From assembly GCA_004352715.1 (NCBI GenBank), contig SCFE01000001.1, positions 3,556,832 to 3,620,831 on the forward strand: a stretch of 64,000 nt of DNA, in the 5' to 3' direction. Of the stretch, positions 34,154 through 47,746 are shown one piece after another. The first letter of the stretch is position 1. Each line of letters begins with the position of its first letter. The notes under the pieces are model-generated. The model was given only the letters and a program-made list of their open reading frames with translations. It was not told where the DNA came from and did no database searches. The translations under genes and the position numbers were made by a program. The stretch is from Hofstenia miamia (Eukaryota; Xenacoelomorpha; Acoela).

Positions 34154-36181
34154 TTGCAGAAGTATCCTTATCACATCTCCAATATTTTAAACAGATCATT
34201 CGTAAAGTTGGGCAATTATTGCCACAAGAAAATAAAAGACCAATTAGAAGGCAGATTTTGTTTTAGATTTATAAGTGAGCAAAAACTAATTAGAATTGTA
34301 CAAAAATTAGATCCTAGTATATCAAGTGGCAGCTCAGGGATACCAATATTTATCATAAAGAATTATATCAAGCACTTTGCTGAACATTTATGCTTCACCT
34401 ATAATTATGCTTTACGTACATCTACCTATCCAACATGTTTAAAAAGAGCGGACATCACTCCAATTCTTAAAAAAGATGATCCGAAAATCTGTACCAACTA
34501 TAGGCCTATCGCAGTAACTAGCCCATTTTCTAAGATATTTGAGAGACTAATCAGTAATCAAATATATTCTTTCTTAAAGCAATTTGATATATTATCTCCA
34601 AAGCAGTTGGGATTTCGAGAAGGGTTTAGCACAACTGATGTATTAATGTATTTTATCGAAAGCATCCGTTTTTACTTAAATAGCAATATTAGCAGCAGCG
34701 TAGCTCTACTTGATCTTAGTAAGGCTTTTGATAGCTTGGATCACAATATTTTAGACATAAAGCTACAGAGTTATGGATTTGGCAAGGATTCACGGGCACT
34801 AATTAAGAGTTTCTTAAATAACAGCAACAAAGAGTAAAAATAAACAACATTTATTCCAATTATATTCTGACTAACAAAGGTGTGCCACAGGGTAGTGTCT
34901 TGGGGCCAATACTGTTTAGCTTGTGTGTGAAAAATTATCCAATATGCTGATGACATTGCATGATTTATCAGCATAAGAGCCCAATAATTGCAACAAGAAA
35001 GCTGCAAGAAAGCATAGGAAAGTTTATCAACTACTTCGAAGTAAGCAGGTTGACTATGAATAAAAATAAGAGGCAGTTCATTGTCTTTGCTCCTAGTGAG
35101 ACTAAAGATCTAGTCAAAGACATTTCAATAAGCATGGACGAAATATCTCCCATTACAACATGACTAACATATTTGGGAGTGGTAATCGACAGCAACCTAG
35201 ACTTCGGAGAGTTCATGAATGGTAAGATCAAAAGAATGGCAGCTGTAATAAGTTATCTAAAACAAGTTAGAAATGTCACACAAGAAAAATCAGCAATCTA
35301 TACATTTGTTGTTAGCAATTATACATACGCTTGTATCCTTTTGAATAATTTAAGTATGTCTAATAAGGAGAGAATAAATAGGCTTTTTAACTGGTCTATT
35401 AGTATAATGTACAGAATCAATAGACAACAGACAGGTGCAAAGCTGCAATCATTAGCGATTTTATCTCCAGAATTTAACATAAAGTATCACAGTTCAGTAA
35501 ACTTGTTTAAATACATAAATAACATATCACTTACCTTAGAATAATGAAAATGATTTAAGTGTATCTAATAAGGAGAGAATAAATAGGCTTTTTAACTGGT
35601 CTATTAGTATAATGTACAGAATCAATAGACAACAGACAGGTGCAAAGCTGCAATAATTAGAGATTTTATCTCCAGAATTTAACATAAAGTATCACAGTTT
35701 AGTAAACTTGTTTAAATACATAAGTAACATATCTGAAGGAAATAGCTTCGTGAAGGACTTCATCAAATGCAATAGAAAGGTGAACAAGTGTATTAACAAG
35801 GTACAAACTAATAAAAAATTCTGGAAATATTAATTTACTACTACCACTTGCGCTATGTGAAATAAGCTCAAGCATAATCTACTTAGCAAACAAAAGATAT
35901 TTGGCACCTCAAAAAAATTTAATGTATGGCGAAATTTCTAGCCGTATTCTTGTTCTTATTCTTTTTAATATAAATATCATGTGTATAATTGTGCATTTTA
36001 ACCTATTTTTATTTTGTAGCTTAGTTTATTTTTAAGTGTCCTGCTTGTTGTATGTATTGTCAATTTGTAAATATGTCTATATGTATATTGTAAATATTGT
36101 ATATATATCTTTGCAAATTAGTAAATATGTGCAGCAGGTGCGGATAGCAGGTAAACTAATAAAGCTATTGAAGAAAAAAAT
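34154..36181 (+). mobile_element. CR1/L2-like LINE relic, plus strand
   Basis: RT and C-terminal domains followed by a 3' UTR ending in AATAAAGCTATTGAAG and an A-run at 36173-36180, which marks the true 3' end. The endonuclease is absent (5' truncation). A 3' coding segment of about 180 bp is duplicated in tandem with a 205-bp offset (35351-35530 and 35556-35736). Confidence 0.75.
34193..35544 (+). pseudogene. LINE reverse transcriptase (frameshifted)
   Basis: In order: SGSSGIPIFIIKN; TYPTCLKRADITPILKK; NYRPIAVTSPFSKIFERL; KQLGFREGFSTTDVL; SVALLDLSKAFDSLDHNIL (palm, first Asp), to about 34836. A frameshift follows, then NKGVPQGSVLGPILFSL, QYADDIA (YADD, about 34941-34961), a stop, and LTYLGVVIDSNLDFGEFMNG with the C-terminal domain to 35544. 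Blocks and spacing are those of CR1/L2/Jockey RTs. All key palm residues are still present, but at least one frameshift and two stops make it inactive. It copied element RNA during target-primed reverse transcription. Confidence 0.8.
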
Positions 36182-36249
36182 TATTCTGGGGGTAATGTAA
36201 AATTTGTTTAAAATGAAAAGCCTTATGCACCCAATTTTATCTTTAGATT

Positions 36250-37440
36250 TACAACTAGTTAGGAAATGCTCAAAGTTTTAAACAAATTAAAATTCGGCAA
36301 ATCCAGTGGGCTGTCAAATATTCCCACATGGATACTTAAGGAGACCACACACTTAATTAAGATTCCCCTTAACTACACTTTTAATGAATGCATTAAATTA
36401 AAAACAGTCCCAGACTGCTTAAAAGAAGCACATGCTACTTCTCTTTACAAAAAAAAATGAAGAAACGTGCCCACTTAATTATATGCTTATTTCAACCACG
36501 ATATCAATAATTAAAGTTTCTGAAAGACTAAAATTTAATCAAATGTTCGTGCATATTAAAAAAAATAATCTGCTTTTTGCAACCCAATTTGGATTTAAAA
36601 GAGGTTTTTCAACGAATGATGCCCTTATCCAGGCAACAGAGAAATGGCAAAATTTATTGGATGATCAACAATATGTTGCTATTGCATGCTTAAATCTCTC
36701 TAAGACATAACATACTAATAAAAAAACTAAAACGTATAGCTTGGTCCCTTAATAGTACTAGTTTAATTGCCAGTTTTATAAGTAATAGGAAACAACGAGT
36801 CAAAGACTGGCTATATATTGAAAAAGGAGTTCGCAAAGAACCATTCTTGAAATAATAATATACTCAAAACTTTAATTTTCCGAGCACATTAAATCTACAC
36901 AGAAAAAAATTGCTGATAGCATAAAAACTATTTCTCAGTGTTGCTGACATTACCTCCTAATGCAATAATTCAGCTATTCCACGCCTTTGGTATGAGCCAC
37001 CTAAATTATGGGGGTGTACTATTTTTAAATTTGAACACATCATTGATAAATAAACTTCAGCTGCAATATAAATGGGCCCTAAATGTTTGCAAAAGAAATT
37101 CTAGTAACACCAAAAATTATATTTTGGAAACGTGTCCTTCTCCTCAACAATTAATACAAATCAATATTGCTATATTATTTTTCAAAGTCGAAAACGAAAT
37201 TCCGCCATATGATAAGATAAAGCTCACTGAATTCAGTAATACTTTTAATAGACAATCTAAAAATACGTTGTCACTAGGTTCAGACGTTAAGTCAAAGAAA
37301 ACTCATTTTTAAACGCAGGTATAAGGCAATGGAATAATCTACCAAACCAAATTAAGCAAATTAAGAAGCTGAAAGAATTCCGAAATAGTGCGAAAAGATT
37401 TTTTCTTAAGTGGGGAACCATAAGAGCAATGCCTAAATCG
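36250..37440 (+). pseudogene. Second plus-strand LINE relic with RT core deleted
   Basis: Starts LNKLKFGKSSGLSNIPTWIL (RT fingers), continues DCLKEAHATSLYKK, NYMLISTTISIIKVSERL and QFGFKRGFSTNDALIQATEK, then LIKKLKRIAWSLNSTS. GVRKEP stands where GVPQGS is expected. The YADD segment is missing, and the frame resumes at LLTLPPNAIIQLFHAFGMSH, then QYKWALNVCKRNSSN and PSPQQLIQINIAI. The C-terminal part is very close to the LINE at 5265-5989, so both belong to one family. Several frameshifts and stops; inactive. Confidence 0.75.
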
Positions 37441-37449
37441 TCCCAGAGA

Positions 37450-38370
37450 GTACCTACACGCTGTGGTTTCTGGGTAAAACTAACACTCAGTAGAGTCCCG
37501 AACCTACATCAGGCGTTAAAGCCAGGTTACAGAAGGTGCCACTATGTATACTTTGTACATATGGGGGCGTAACGTCTGTTCTAGTATTGTGGAGACAGAT
37601 GGCGACACAGTGGAAACACTGTTAGCAAGACTGCTACTGGCACCTGTTAGGGTTCGTCTCAATAAGGCAGCCATACAGAGAAGAAACTCTTTGTCCCTGG
37701 CCTATGAGATAGGCCTTAGGCTAGCGTTTGCTGTGCTTTCCCGTGAGACAGCTTTTCTGTGTCACAGGTAGTTATGATCCAACACAAACAGACAGCTGAA
37801 TAGAGTTTGTTTACCACTAGATGCTTTGCATTCAGTGTTCCAGCTACTCCAATATAATTTTCGGATCTTTGTAGCAGCTAGCAGGCGCTCTTTAATGCTA
37901 CCACCGTTAGTAGTATTGATTGGCCAACGCGGGAGAGGCGCAACCCTCTCAACTGAAGTTCGGCATTCGGCTTCACTCTGCTGATCAGACTCAACACAGA
38001 TCAGCAATCTGCGGCGTGCCTGGGGTCGCCAGAGGTTTTTCACGATCAAACCGGACTAGTATACTTCTAGGGGTTAAGGTCCGGACTCAGATAGTGGATT
38101 CACCCACTCATCAGTCTGTCGACTGTATGAGTAACTCCACTTATTTTTAAGCAAAAATTTTTCTAAAAAGATCTTGGACAGAGTGCAATTTCTATAATAG
38201 CAATTAGATAATTACTAGAATTTAGACATATTCTTAGCCTGTTTATCAAATTATAGGTTTGTAAGTAGTATGATTTTTATTTTTTTTATGATGCTATTTT
38301 GAGAAGCCATCAGTTTGTATTTAATTGTTTTATCTTCTTTTAATAAAGATTGTCTTATCTTATCTTAATT
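37450..38370. other. GC-rich block of foreign composition, then LINE-like tail
   Basis: Bases 37450-38150 are about half G+C, against under a third for most of the window, with sharp edges. A 75-residue plus frame (37544-37771) reads VETDGDTVETLLARLLLAPV, then RVRLNKAAIQRRNSLS, with no domain I know. The block ends in AATAAAGATTGTCTTATCTT followed by ATCTTA, a tail of the sort seen on LINE 3' ends. It could be the 3' UTR of a different retroelement or a fragment of one. Confidence 0.4.
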
Positions 38371-38599
38371 TAAAAAAGGGAAAAAATGCAATGAAGTTGA
38401 GCAAGCAAGCAATTCAAGAAAAATGGTTGGATTTCTAAGTTCAAATGTCCAAATCCTCCTCATCATAGGATACACAATGGTAAGCTGTGGTCCAATTTCT
38501 GTTGGGAAGATCACATTCTCCAAGAAGAAATTTTCTTTTTACAAGACTAAAGATCTAGCTGCCGTCAGTTAATAGCAGCTTTGCGTGCCAAATTTTTTA

Positions 38600-39290
38600 C
38601 AGAAAAATTGTAAGCAGATGCAAACCAGCATGTAGATAATCCATCTTGTTCCAGCGATAAGTCTGCATTTGATTCTTCTTCTGTAGTGTTGAACAAGTTA
38701 CGACCAAGAAAATAACCGAAATCAAACTCAACACAAATGAAAAAAAATTATATTCAGATTCTGATGAACCTAATTTTGTTGTAAATCCTGTAGTTAGAAG
38801 AAAGTTGCATAGCAAAAAAGAAAAATATCTATTAACACTTACAGTTGCACATTGTCTGTTGAGCGACACACATCCATCCGTCAACAGCCTGACCAAATTT
38901 TAGTATTTGCTGACAATGAAGTAGCAGCATCTCTCTGCACAGTTTACAGACGCAGAGAAAAGCTAAATTGTTATCAGTAGAAATGTGCTAATCTGAAATC
39001 ATTGCAGCCAAATTTTTGCAGCTACATTATGATGGGAAAATAATTAATGGTTTGGATAAGTAGCTTGTTTGTTGTCCAGTGTTAAATACATGTTTTTCAG
39101 ATATAACTTCGTATCTGTTGTAGCTAGCGCCTACCAATGTACATGTGTTAAGTACAAATAGGAAATCGACCATTGCACGACCTTCTATAGTCTGCGCTAT
39201 TGAAATAGGCAAATTTCTCAAAAACAACGATCGAACATTTTTTTTATTGTAGTCGAAATCCGACCGGTTGAGACACAGTGCTTGTTGAAT
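38600..39290 (+). pseudogene. Probable DNA-transposon protein relic
   Basis: A plus-strand reading broken by several stops includes DQILVFADNEVAASLCTVY, RRREKLN, IAAKFLQLHYDGKIINGLDK, VCCPVLNTCFSDI and CAIEIGKFLKNNDRTFFLL. LHYDGKIING resembles the LHWDGKLLPD block of a group of repeated invertebrate proteins often annotated as uncharacterised transposon products. The match is partial and from memory, so the identity is tentative. Certainly non-functional. Confidence 0.35.
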
Positions 39291-39308
39291 TTAAAAAAAG
39301 TGAAGAAA

Positions 39309-39345
<37 letters not shown>

Positions 39346-39475
39346 CACATGAACAATATTGGGTAATGTGAATGTACTCTATAAATATAACCAAGAAATA
39401 AACTATTACTGTGGCAACAAAGTTCATATGATGAAATATGTATAATGAATTTGTAAACTTAGTATATATATATAC

Positions 39476-39516
<41 letters not shown>

Positions 39517-39719
39517 CATGAGAAAATAAATATATACTTTTGCTGATGTATGTGTTTTGTTTCGATTAAGCTAATCAGAATTCCCTAATAGAAATATGCT
39601 TCCATAATTGATCACGGTACAAAGTAATAACTGCTAAAGTGATTTTGTTGACTAAACAATCATAAACGGAACAAAGTTCGTGCAATTTTTGTTGACTTTG
39701 ACATATTATGTAATTGCTA

Positions 39720-39755
<36 letters not shown>
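39309..39755. repeat. Cluster of TA/CA microsatellites
   Basis: (TA)n arrays at about 39309-39348, 39461-39515 (compound TATACA) and 39723-39755. They have no coding meaning; Tyr-Ile repeats read from them are artefacts. Confidence 0.9.
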
Positions 39756-39756
<1 letters not shown>

Positions 39757-40532
39757 CCTTTAAGAATCACGCTAGGTAAACTTGGAGTGCTGCCCTTAGA
39801 CCTCGAGCAAATTTCAGGCTTAGGCTGAATTTGGTAAATTGAGAAAGTGTAAACCATTTTATGAGAAAAATCTCAATTATAAATATTTTAAGATTAAGAT
39901 TTTAATTCATCAATTTTTTGAAAAAACGTAAAAAATTTCTGTAAATTGCTATATTCGCGTTAAGTATTTTCAAAATGTAACCATACACGGTTCAACCAAA
40001 AAAACCATAAAAAATATGTTGGAACACAACCACATAGAATTCAATATAGCTTCAATCTAAGTATAATTACAAAGGAGAGGAAGGTACAGTGTCCAACATG
40101 TTAATATGCTAAGCTTCACATTAGCATAGCATAAGGTTTATGAATCCAGTAATGTTATTTTGATAAATATCCATCTTTTACTTCTGTTCCTGAAAACATA
40201 AGAAAGATGTGAGCAAACTAACATAAATTCAACACTACTGTTTTCGCGAAAGCTGATGATACATTACCATAAATCAGGGTACGGTGTAGGGACTGTTCAA
40301 AGGCTAAAGTTAGCTAAAGGAAATCATAAACTTTTATAATTCTATTTCAATACTCTAGACCAAACAAACTTGTAATGCTTGCCATACATATGTAATTTTT
40401 CATCAAAACTCGTTGGATTATACTTAACACATAGCGTGAATATATTTAATACTTAGCGCAATAGATTGATAATATAAATACTTAGCGCCAGTAAATTTAG
40501 ACTTTTTTCATGCCTAGCCTTTATATGTAAAT
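39756..40532. other. Intergenic, no gene recognised
   Basis: AT-rich. ACTTAGCGC recurs at short intervals near 40430-40500. Confidence 0.35.
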
Positions 40533-40759
40533 TTTAATTCATAATCAGTACAAATATGTTTTGGATTTGCCCTCAACTATGAGCGCACATATTTAACAGT
40601 TATGAAAAAACGCAATTAATTAATTGTTTGCTAAGTATACACTGTTCTAGGTAATTTAATTTTGGAAATAATACTTTCAACTGTCTTTGCATTCCCTTAC
40701 TATTTTTTAGTCAATGTCCAGATGCAACAATAATTGGTGACTAGACCGAACCCATTGCA

Positions 40760-40819
<60 letters not shown>

Positions 40820-40833
40820 CATGCATATACATG
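40533..40833. repeat. Dispersed repeat ending in (TA)n, copy 2
   Basis: Direct partner of 24115-24393. Unique part to about 40760, then (TA)n to 40833. Confidence 0.75.
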
Positions 40834-43089
40834 TGCTGGTGATTTGTAATGAATTAATTAGAAATTGGGATTGCAAAACACCAGAAATGTGAATTTTGAC
40901 TGTTACAAAGCACCATTTTCAGGTACCGTGCATAGCAGTATTTGAGGTACAGTTCTTTTTCAAAAACATGATAATCCTCTTAGTAGCATTTAAATATTAC
41001 GTTGTAATGCATTTTGAAAAAAAATTCTGCAACGCCAAAACTGACGTTTTTCATCGATTTCACACATACTACTGATTTGTAAAATTTTTAAATATATTGG
41101 TAGTTTGTTACAAATATAATTTTTACAGTATTTTTTTTCCAATCCTTATTAAATTATTAATTTTTGAGTTTATGCAAATCGGCACTTAACAAACTTAACA
41201 ACAGATTAAGTATGTGATTATTTCTTTAAATGAAGATCAAGTTTAAAATATGGTGCGGTAACGCATTAAATATGTGTCCTTACCACAGTTTGGCCTTACA
41301 GTAGATGATTAAAGCAATCCTAAAAATGCAGAAGCATATCACCAAACATTCATATTATTTTTTAATATTTTCCTATAACAGATACAACTGTTATTAATCT
41401 GTTAACTTTTTTTTATCAAATTTATTATGTAAAAAAACATCTCCACTACAAGAAAGAAAGCAATTTACCCCACTTTGCAGTTTTAAGATATTCAGTAACT
41501 TATTTTATGTGATAATTTTTGACAATATTGCTATGTTGGAGATATTGCCACCACAAAAATGGTGTGTTGATTTTTAATTACATTACTTATTTTACAATAT
41601 TGTATAGTGACACCAACCAAAAATAGTTGCAACGCGCTTCAGACAAAACAACAACGTTTCCTTTACGTTCCCATAATCACAACTTATTTACACAGTAAAT
41701 AATAGTGTATTACATATCACATTGGAGGTAATATTTTATTATCAGTAAATAAGTGGGAACCTTAATTATACGTAGTTGATATAGTCAGCTCAAATTACCT
41801 ATTATAATCCTGCATTATTGTGTGGAATGCAAACTTTGAAAGTAAGTGTTTCTTTTATTTCCCAAAATGGATTACTTGTTCATTTATTGCAACAATTTTT
41901 TCAATTTTTTTGATTCAGTTAGAAAGTTTGAATCAAAATTTTTGCCATACACTTCATATATCACTAGCATATTGATGCAATTAGAAATTTTAACTTTTGA
42001 AAAGTACCTTAAGCAAGGTAAATGCAAAAATTAAAAATCAATGTAACTAAAATAAAAGTTTGACTATTTTGGTCAAGCATTTTTCACTTTTAAAACAGAG
42101 GGGGCGTGATTCTATTAATCGCATAGCAGCAGTACTACAGATTACATATGGCTGAATAATAAGAGAACAAAAAATTCGATATTCTTATGCCCTGAAGTCA
42201 TAACAGCCGTTGATGCCAAGAGATTGATATTTGTAGCAAAAATTTTGAAAATGTGTTTCCCCATAACAGAATGGGGCTGAAATTTGGTCATAGCTAATAT
42301 ATAGCTAAATACAAAAATATCCAATTAATATGTGATATATAAACAAAAATTTACAGAACGAAATTCATTAAATAGTGGTTTTATGGAATAAAATGAATAT
42401 ATCTCAAAAAATTATCATGAAATTAATGCCACTTTTAATGATTTGTTTTCCTAATATATTTTTAGGAAAAGTACAAAAATGAGGGCCAAAGCTTCTTCCA
42501 AATTAGAGATATATCATTATTTCGCAATGGGGTGCTGAGGAAGCACCCCCGGTAAAGATAGGACTAAATTTATTACTTAATAGAAAATAAAAAAGCATTT
42601 TCTATAGCATATTGTATAATTCTTTAAACTTGAATTATAACTTAAACTATGTTACCAAATCTTATTAATATTAAATAGCCCAGTAATATAAAATTTAAAA
42701 TATTTAAAATTAATAAAAATGTTTTCAAGATGTCTAGTATTTCTTTCAATTATTCTTAAAATGCTTGTAAAATTAACAGTGTATTTGTGAATTTCAAATT
42801 CTATTGGAATGTGGGGAAAAAACAAAAATATGACTTGTCTATGACAGTGTTTGCCATAATTTGAAATTAGAAAAGCATGAATAATATCTTAAATTTATAT
42901 GTTGAAGGAATTCTTAATCCACTTAAACACATTATGCATTGTGTTGCAATTTTGTAAACATTAATACATTGTCAATTCCCATCAAACCAATAGAAAAGTG
43001 CACAATCATTAGCAACTAATAGTGAGTTTATCATATGCATCATTATCATTATTATTACAATTATTCTTAACCAAATTGTGTTTATGAAC

Positions 43090-43135
<46 letters not shown>

Positions 43136-46100
43136 TCAGACTTACCTTTTTCGTAGGGCTCAACTATATGTAACTGTGCTACCCTAAATAAATGTATGAC
43201 AGAAATACAACATGTTAAACTAAAGGTGAGAAGCCAAGCCTGTTGGCCTACAATTGAGATAGATAGTGAAATGTCAATTGATTCTTCGACATTGCATTAA
43301 AAGAAATTGAAGAAAATTAGATGCAACTCAAGTTAACATTGAGTTGGGTAAGAGTAGTTGAAATTTCAAATTGACCCTATGACTAATATTTACTATTAAT
43401 ACTGGTCATTATTATAAGCAATGTGTATTCATTCGTTACTTTAAGTTTTGCATTCGCTTAAATCAGTTGTCATAACTATTGGTTCTTGTAATAGAGAAGG
43501 GAAGGGAGTTGAAAATGCACTCTGTCAGTGCATCAGTGATTGTCACTGCTTGAGTTTAGGCATTCTTGGTTGCCTGCTCTGACAAAGGATGCCAGGTGAT
43601 TTAGTATGAGCTTATTTCTTACTTAAGACTGTATGTTTGCCTTTCTGGCCAACTCTGGACATATACAAATATTATTAGCTGATTGCAGTATATTATGTTG
43701 TTCATTTACATCATTTCATTTCGCTCGGTGACTAGTTCTATAATTAACAGGCTTGCTTTGGGGATGGGGATTCCCGTGGGTACTTGTGGCGAAGGAATTT
43801 TTGTAGCCAACCTCCATAATGATTGCATAGATATGTTTAAAATGTTTAATCGAAATAACTTTTGAGAAGAAAAGGATTGATTTGATTTTAAGAATCATAG
43901 TAGTCCAAATGTTGAAAGTCACTTTTGAGAATTTATTGAATTTTTGCGAATTTTTTAAAATTTACACGCATTTTATAAATTTTTTGTAACATGTAAATGC
44001 ATATACATGTAATTTATGTTTTATAACGTGCGCCAGAACTATTGACTAAGTCTAATCTTATGAGTAAAAGTGTTTTAGCTTGGTCACGTTGTGTTGCATA
44101 TGCATAGCAAGATACTCTAACAGGCCAGCTTTTGCAATACAATTTCTGCTTCTTCCTCTGGAGTGAAGTTTCTTTTTTAAAAATGCTACTATAATCGAAT
44201 TTCATGGTGTGATATTTCCTCGTTCATTTGGAATTCCTTTATTCAAGAGTTATCCTTTATGTATAAGAAGTAAATATGCAATAATTTTATTTTTCAGATC
44301 TTATAAATGTAATTATTTTAAATACTAAGCAAAAGCCCCTCATTATGGAAAGTAATTCAAAGAGAAAAAGTAGCAAATATACATTAACAATATTTACCAA
44401 TATTTTATTATATTGTAGTTACCCTTATCACAACGTTTGCTATATACTTGCAGTAAATACAAGAGTAACTGAATTATTTTTTCATCCTCAATCATTGAAC
44501 TGAATCCTCTATAGTAACCAACCGCAATTCACTATAGAGGAGTTCTACTGTATTTTAGTTTTTTTTTTGCGTTCACAATATCAAGGCTTCGGAAACAATG
44601 CCAAGCTAGAACGTGATTGGTTGAACGTGTTTATGATCCTGCTATTGCAAACGGGACTCATGAATACTAGACAAAACATGTGGGACTTAACTTATTAGGT
44701 GCTACTTAGGGCCAATGAGAAGCATCGTATATTAGAGGAGATATGTAGTCATTACAAATCCATGAACGTAAAATATATTTATGATTGCAATTTGAATTGT
44801 GTGAGATGATATTGGAGTCAACGAGTTACAATGAATCAGTAAAAGACTTAGGACATCTAAAAAAATTGATATCAAATCACGAAGTTCAACGTTACTGAAT
44901 ATAACTATGGTGAAGATAGTTTTTTGACATTTTATTAATTTTTGTACATATTGATTCATATTAAAATGTACATAAAATCGTCAGTGTCTCTAAATACTTT
45001 GTATTTGACACTTTTGGCACAAATTTTGCGTTGGGGATTTTGGGGCAAATTTGGGGACGTGCGCTGTGGATTGTCGACATTTCTTGAGGTGTGGGGTGTT
45101 GATCGAAAATTTGCTTTGTTGTTGTAACTGTCTAAACTCGTTTATATATGGTATTTTGCTCTGGTGGTTTTGTGTTCAGTTATGCTTACAGTGAATTTAA
45201 TTTCAGCAATGGATGTTACGTAGCTTTTATGCATTTATTAGCACCAATCCGACGTTCATGGTCAATGAATGATTTGATCTAGTTTACACAATTTAAAATA
45301 TTTGAAAAATTTACTATCTGAACAAACGGTTATTTGTATTAAATTTTCTGACTTCAGGAATCGCTTTTTCCTACAAAAAATTAGTGATTAATTTGAATGT
45401 CTAACATTTTTAAATCCTCGGAAATATACAATAAATATTATTATGTATCTAAAACTCAGTTACGCTAAAATAATTAAGTCGTTTTAACATCTCTGGTGTA
45501 TTGTTAAGAATGGCTTAGCATATTCATTAGCGACTACTTCCTCGTTTGTCGAAAAACTCAAAAAGTTGTAGAATCTAAATTATATGATTTGAGCTTAAAA
45601 GAATGAACCTTTTATTGAATAATTTTTTTGTCAAAACATTGTCAAAAAATGTGCTATTATTATAGAGAATCCATTATGAATGTTAGGCCATAGGTTATAA
45701 AATATAGCGTAACAAGTAAATGATGTTATTGTTCTCCGAGAGTTAACATAGATATAACTAAGAAGTCCATGAGCTAAAATGTTTAAAACTAGCATTTACA
45801 TTCTTAAATCACACATTGTAAAGTTACTTGCCGTCTTATTAGCAGATCTCTACGATTTTTCAAAACTAAAGTAACATTTTATTAAAATTTCAAATACTAA
45901 AAATATGTCTAAAGTTCTCAAATTAGGGTCACAGTAATAATCATCGACATACTTTCACTGTATACACAAACTCGTTATTAACTATTATTTCAACCGCATG
46001 GACGATTTTCAGATTATATTAAAAGTAAACTAAAAATTCAGTCAGTAAATGTTTTTGAGTTTTTCGCAAGTAGGTTTTGCTGTATTTAAAGACATAAAAT

Positions 46101-46529
46101 TAAGTGAGTCCACATGAGTCGATTTTTCATTTGCTACAAAATATAAAAATTTTTATTTTTTAATTGAACTAATTTTGTATAATTTATGAAGCTAAAATTT
46201 GGTCTCCTTAAATGGACCTTATTTTGGATAACTTACATTTATTATTCACTATAAAAACTGACGAAAAAGTAGTTTTAGGTATTTCAGCGTTCCTTCGGAA
46301 TCAGGAAACGTAAAATATTGCATTTTAAAAATTAGAAACACACACTTACATATGTTCTACAACTGGTAATAAGCATTTTGAATTTTGAAATGCAATGTTT
46401 TCTTCACACTGAAAACTAGAATACATTAGAACTTTGAAATATATTTATTTATATCAGAAAATAACATTCAGAATGAAACTTTCAATTAAGAAAAATGAGT
46501 TTATATCACAGTAGTGTGTGATTAGAGGG
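40834..46529. other. Long gene-poor stretch
   Basis: AT-rich, stop-dense DNA. (TA)n at about 43093-43133. I checked the longer frames (41846-42034, 43683-43865, 44942-45127); none shows a motif, and none has convincing splice signals. Confidence 0.35.
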
Positions 46530-46724
46530 TTTCACACCCACCATTAAAAAATATTTTCTTTCCCCGTATCCGAATTTTTTAACCGTACCAGAAAATGAAA
46601 TTTCCTTTAATGGCATTATACAATATCAAGATTTGCAACTAATGTTCATGGTATGCTCATTCTTTAAACATTTTCTATATAAATTGTGTTTTTGAAAAGA
46701 AAACCTTTTTTAAAATACACATAA
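46530..46724. repeat. Gap edge identical to 9254-9448
   Basis: 195 bases identical to the fragment bounded by Ns at 9253 and 9623. The fragment continues 174 bases further there, so it probably extends this contig into the gap. Confidence 0.85.
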
Positions 46725-47724
46725 NNNNNNNNNNNNNNNNNNNNNNNNNNNNNNNNNNNNNNNNNNNNNNNNNNNNNNNNNNNNNNNNNNNNNNNNNNNN
46801 NNNNNNNNNNNNNNNNNNNNNNNNNNNNNNNNNNNNNNNNNNNNNNNNNNNNNNNNNNNNNNNNNNNNNNNNNNNNNNNNNNNNNNNNNNNNNNNNNNNN
46901 NNNNNNNNNNNNNNNNNNNNNNNNNNNNNNNNNNNNNNNNNNNNNNNNNNNNNNNNNNNNNNNNNNNNNNNNNNNNNNNNNNNNNNNNNNNNNNNNNNNN
47001 NNNNNNNNNNNNNNNNNNNNNNNNNNNNNNNNNNNNNNNNNNNNNNNNNNNNNNNNNNNNNNNNNNNNNNNNNNNNNNNNNNNNNNNNNNNNNNNNNNNN
47101 NNNNNNNNNNNNNNNNNNNNNNNNNNNNNNNNNNNNNNNNNNNNNNNNNNNNNNNNNNNNNNNNNNNNNNNNNNNNNNNNNNNNNNNNNNNNNNNNNNNN
47201 NNNNNNNNNNNNNNNNNNNNNNNNNNNNNNNNNNNNNNNNNNNNNNNNNNNNNNNNNNNNNNNNNNNNNNNNNNNNNNNNNNNNNNNNNNNNNNNNNNNN
47301 NNNNNNNNNNNNNNNNNNNNNNNNNNNNNNNNNNNNNNNNNNNNNNNNNNNNNNNNNNNNNNNNNNNNNNNNNNNNNNNNNNNNNNNNNNNNNNNNNNNN
47401 NNNNNNNNNNNNNNNNNNNNNNNNNNNNNNNNNNNNNNNNNNNNNNNNNNNNNNNNNNNNNNNNNNNNNNNNNNNNNNNNNNNNNNNNNNNNNNNNNNNN
47501 NNNNNNNNNNNNNNNNNNNNNNNNNNNNNNNNNNNNNNNNNNNNNNNNNNNNNNNNNNNNNNNNNNNNNNNNNNNNNNNNNNNNNNNNNNNNNNNNNNNN
47601 NNNNNNNNNNNNNNNNNNNNNNNNNNNNNNNNNNNNNNNNNNNNNNNNNNNNNNNNNNNNNNNNNNNNNNNNNNNNNNNNNNNNNNNNNNNNNNNNNNNN
47701 NNNNNNNNNNNNNNNNNNNNNNNN
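46725..47724. other. Assembly gap, 1000 N
   Basis: A nominal gap. The right edge starts in (TA)n (47725-47746). Confidence 0.98.
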
Positions 47725-47746
47725 TATATATATATATATATATATA

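Noticed and set aside
39218-39427. Frames with YIYIYIYI stretches (also 42972-43163, 52993 start)
   Set aside because: Translation of TA microsatellites.
44942-45127. 61-residue frame with a G-rich start
   Set aside because: No domain, no splice context, composition explained by a local G-rich patch.
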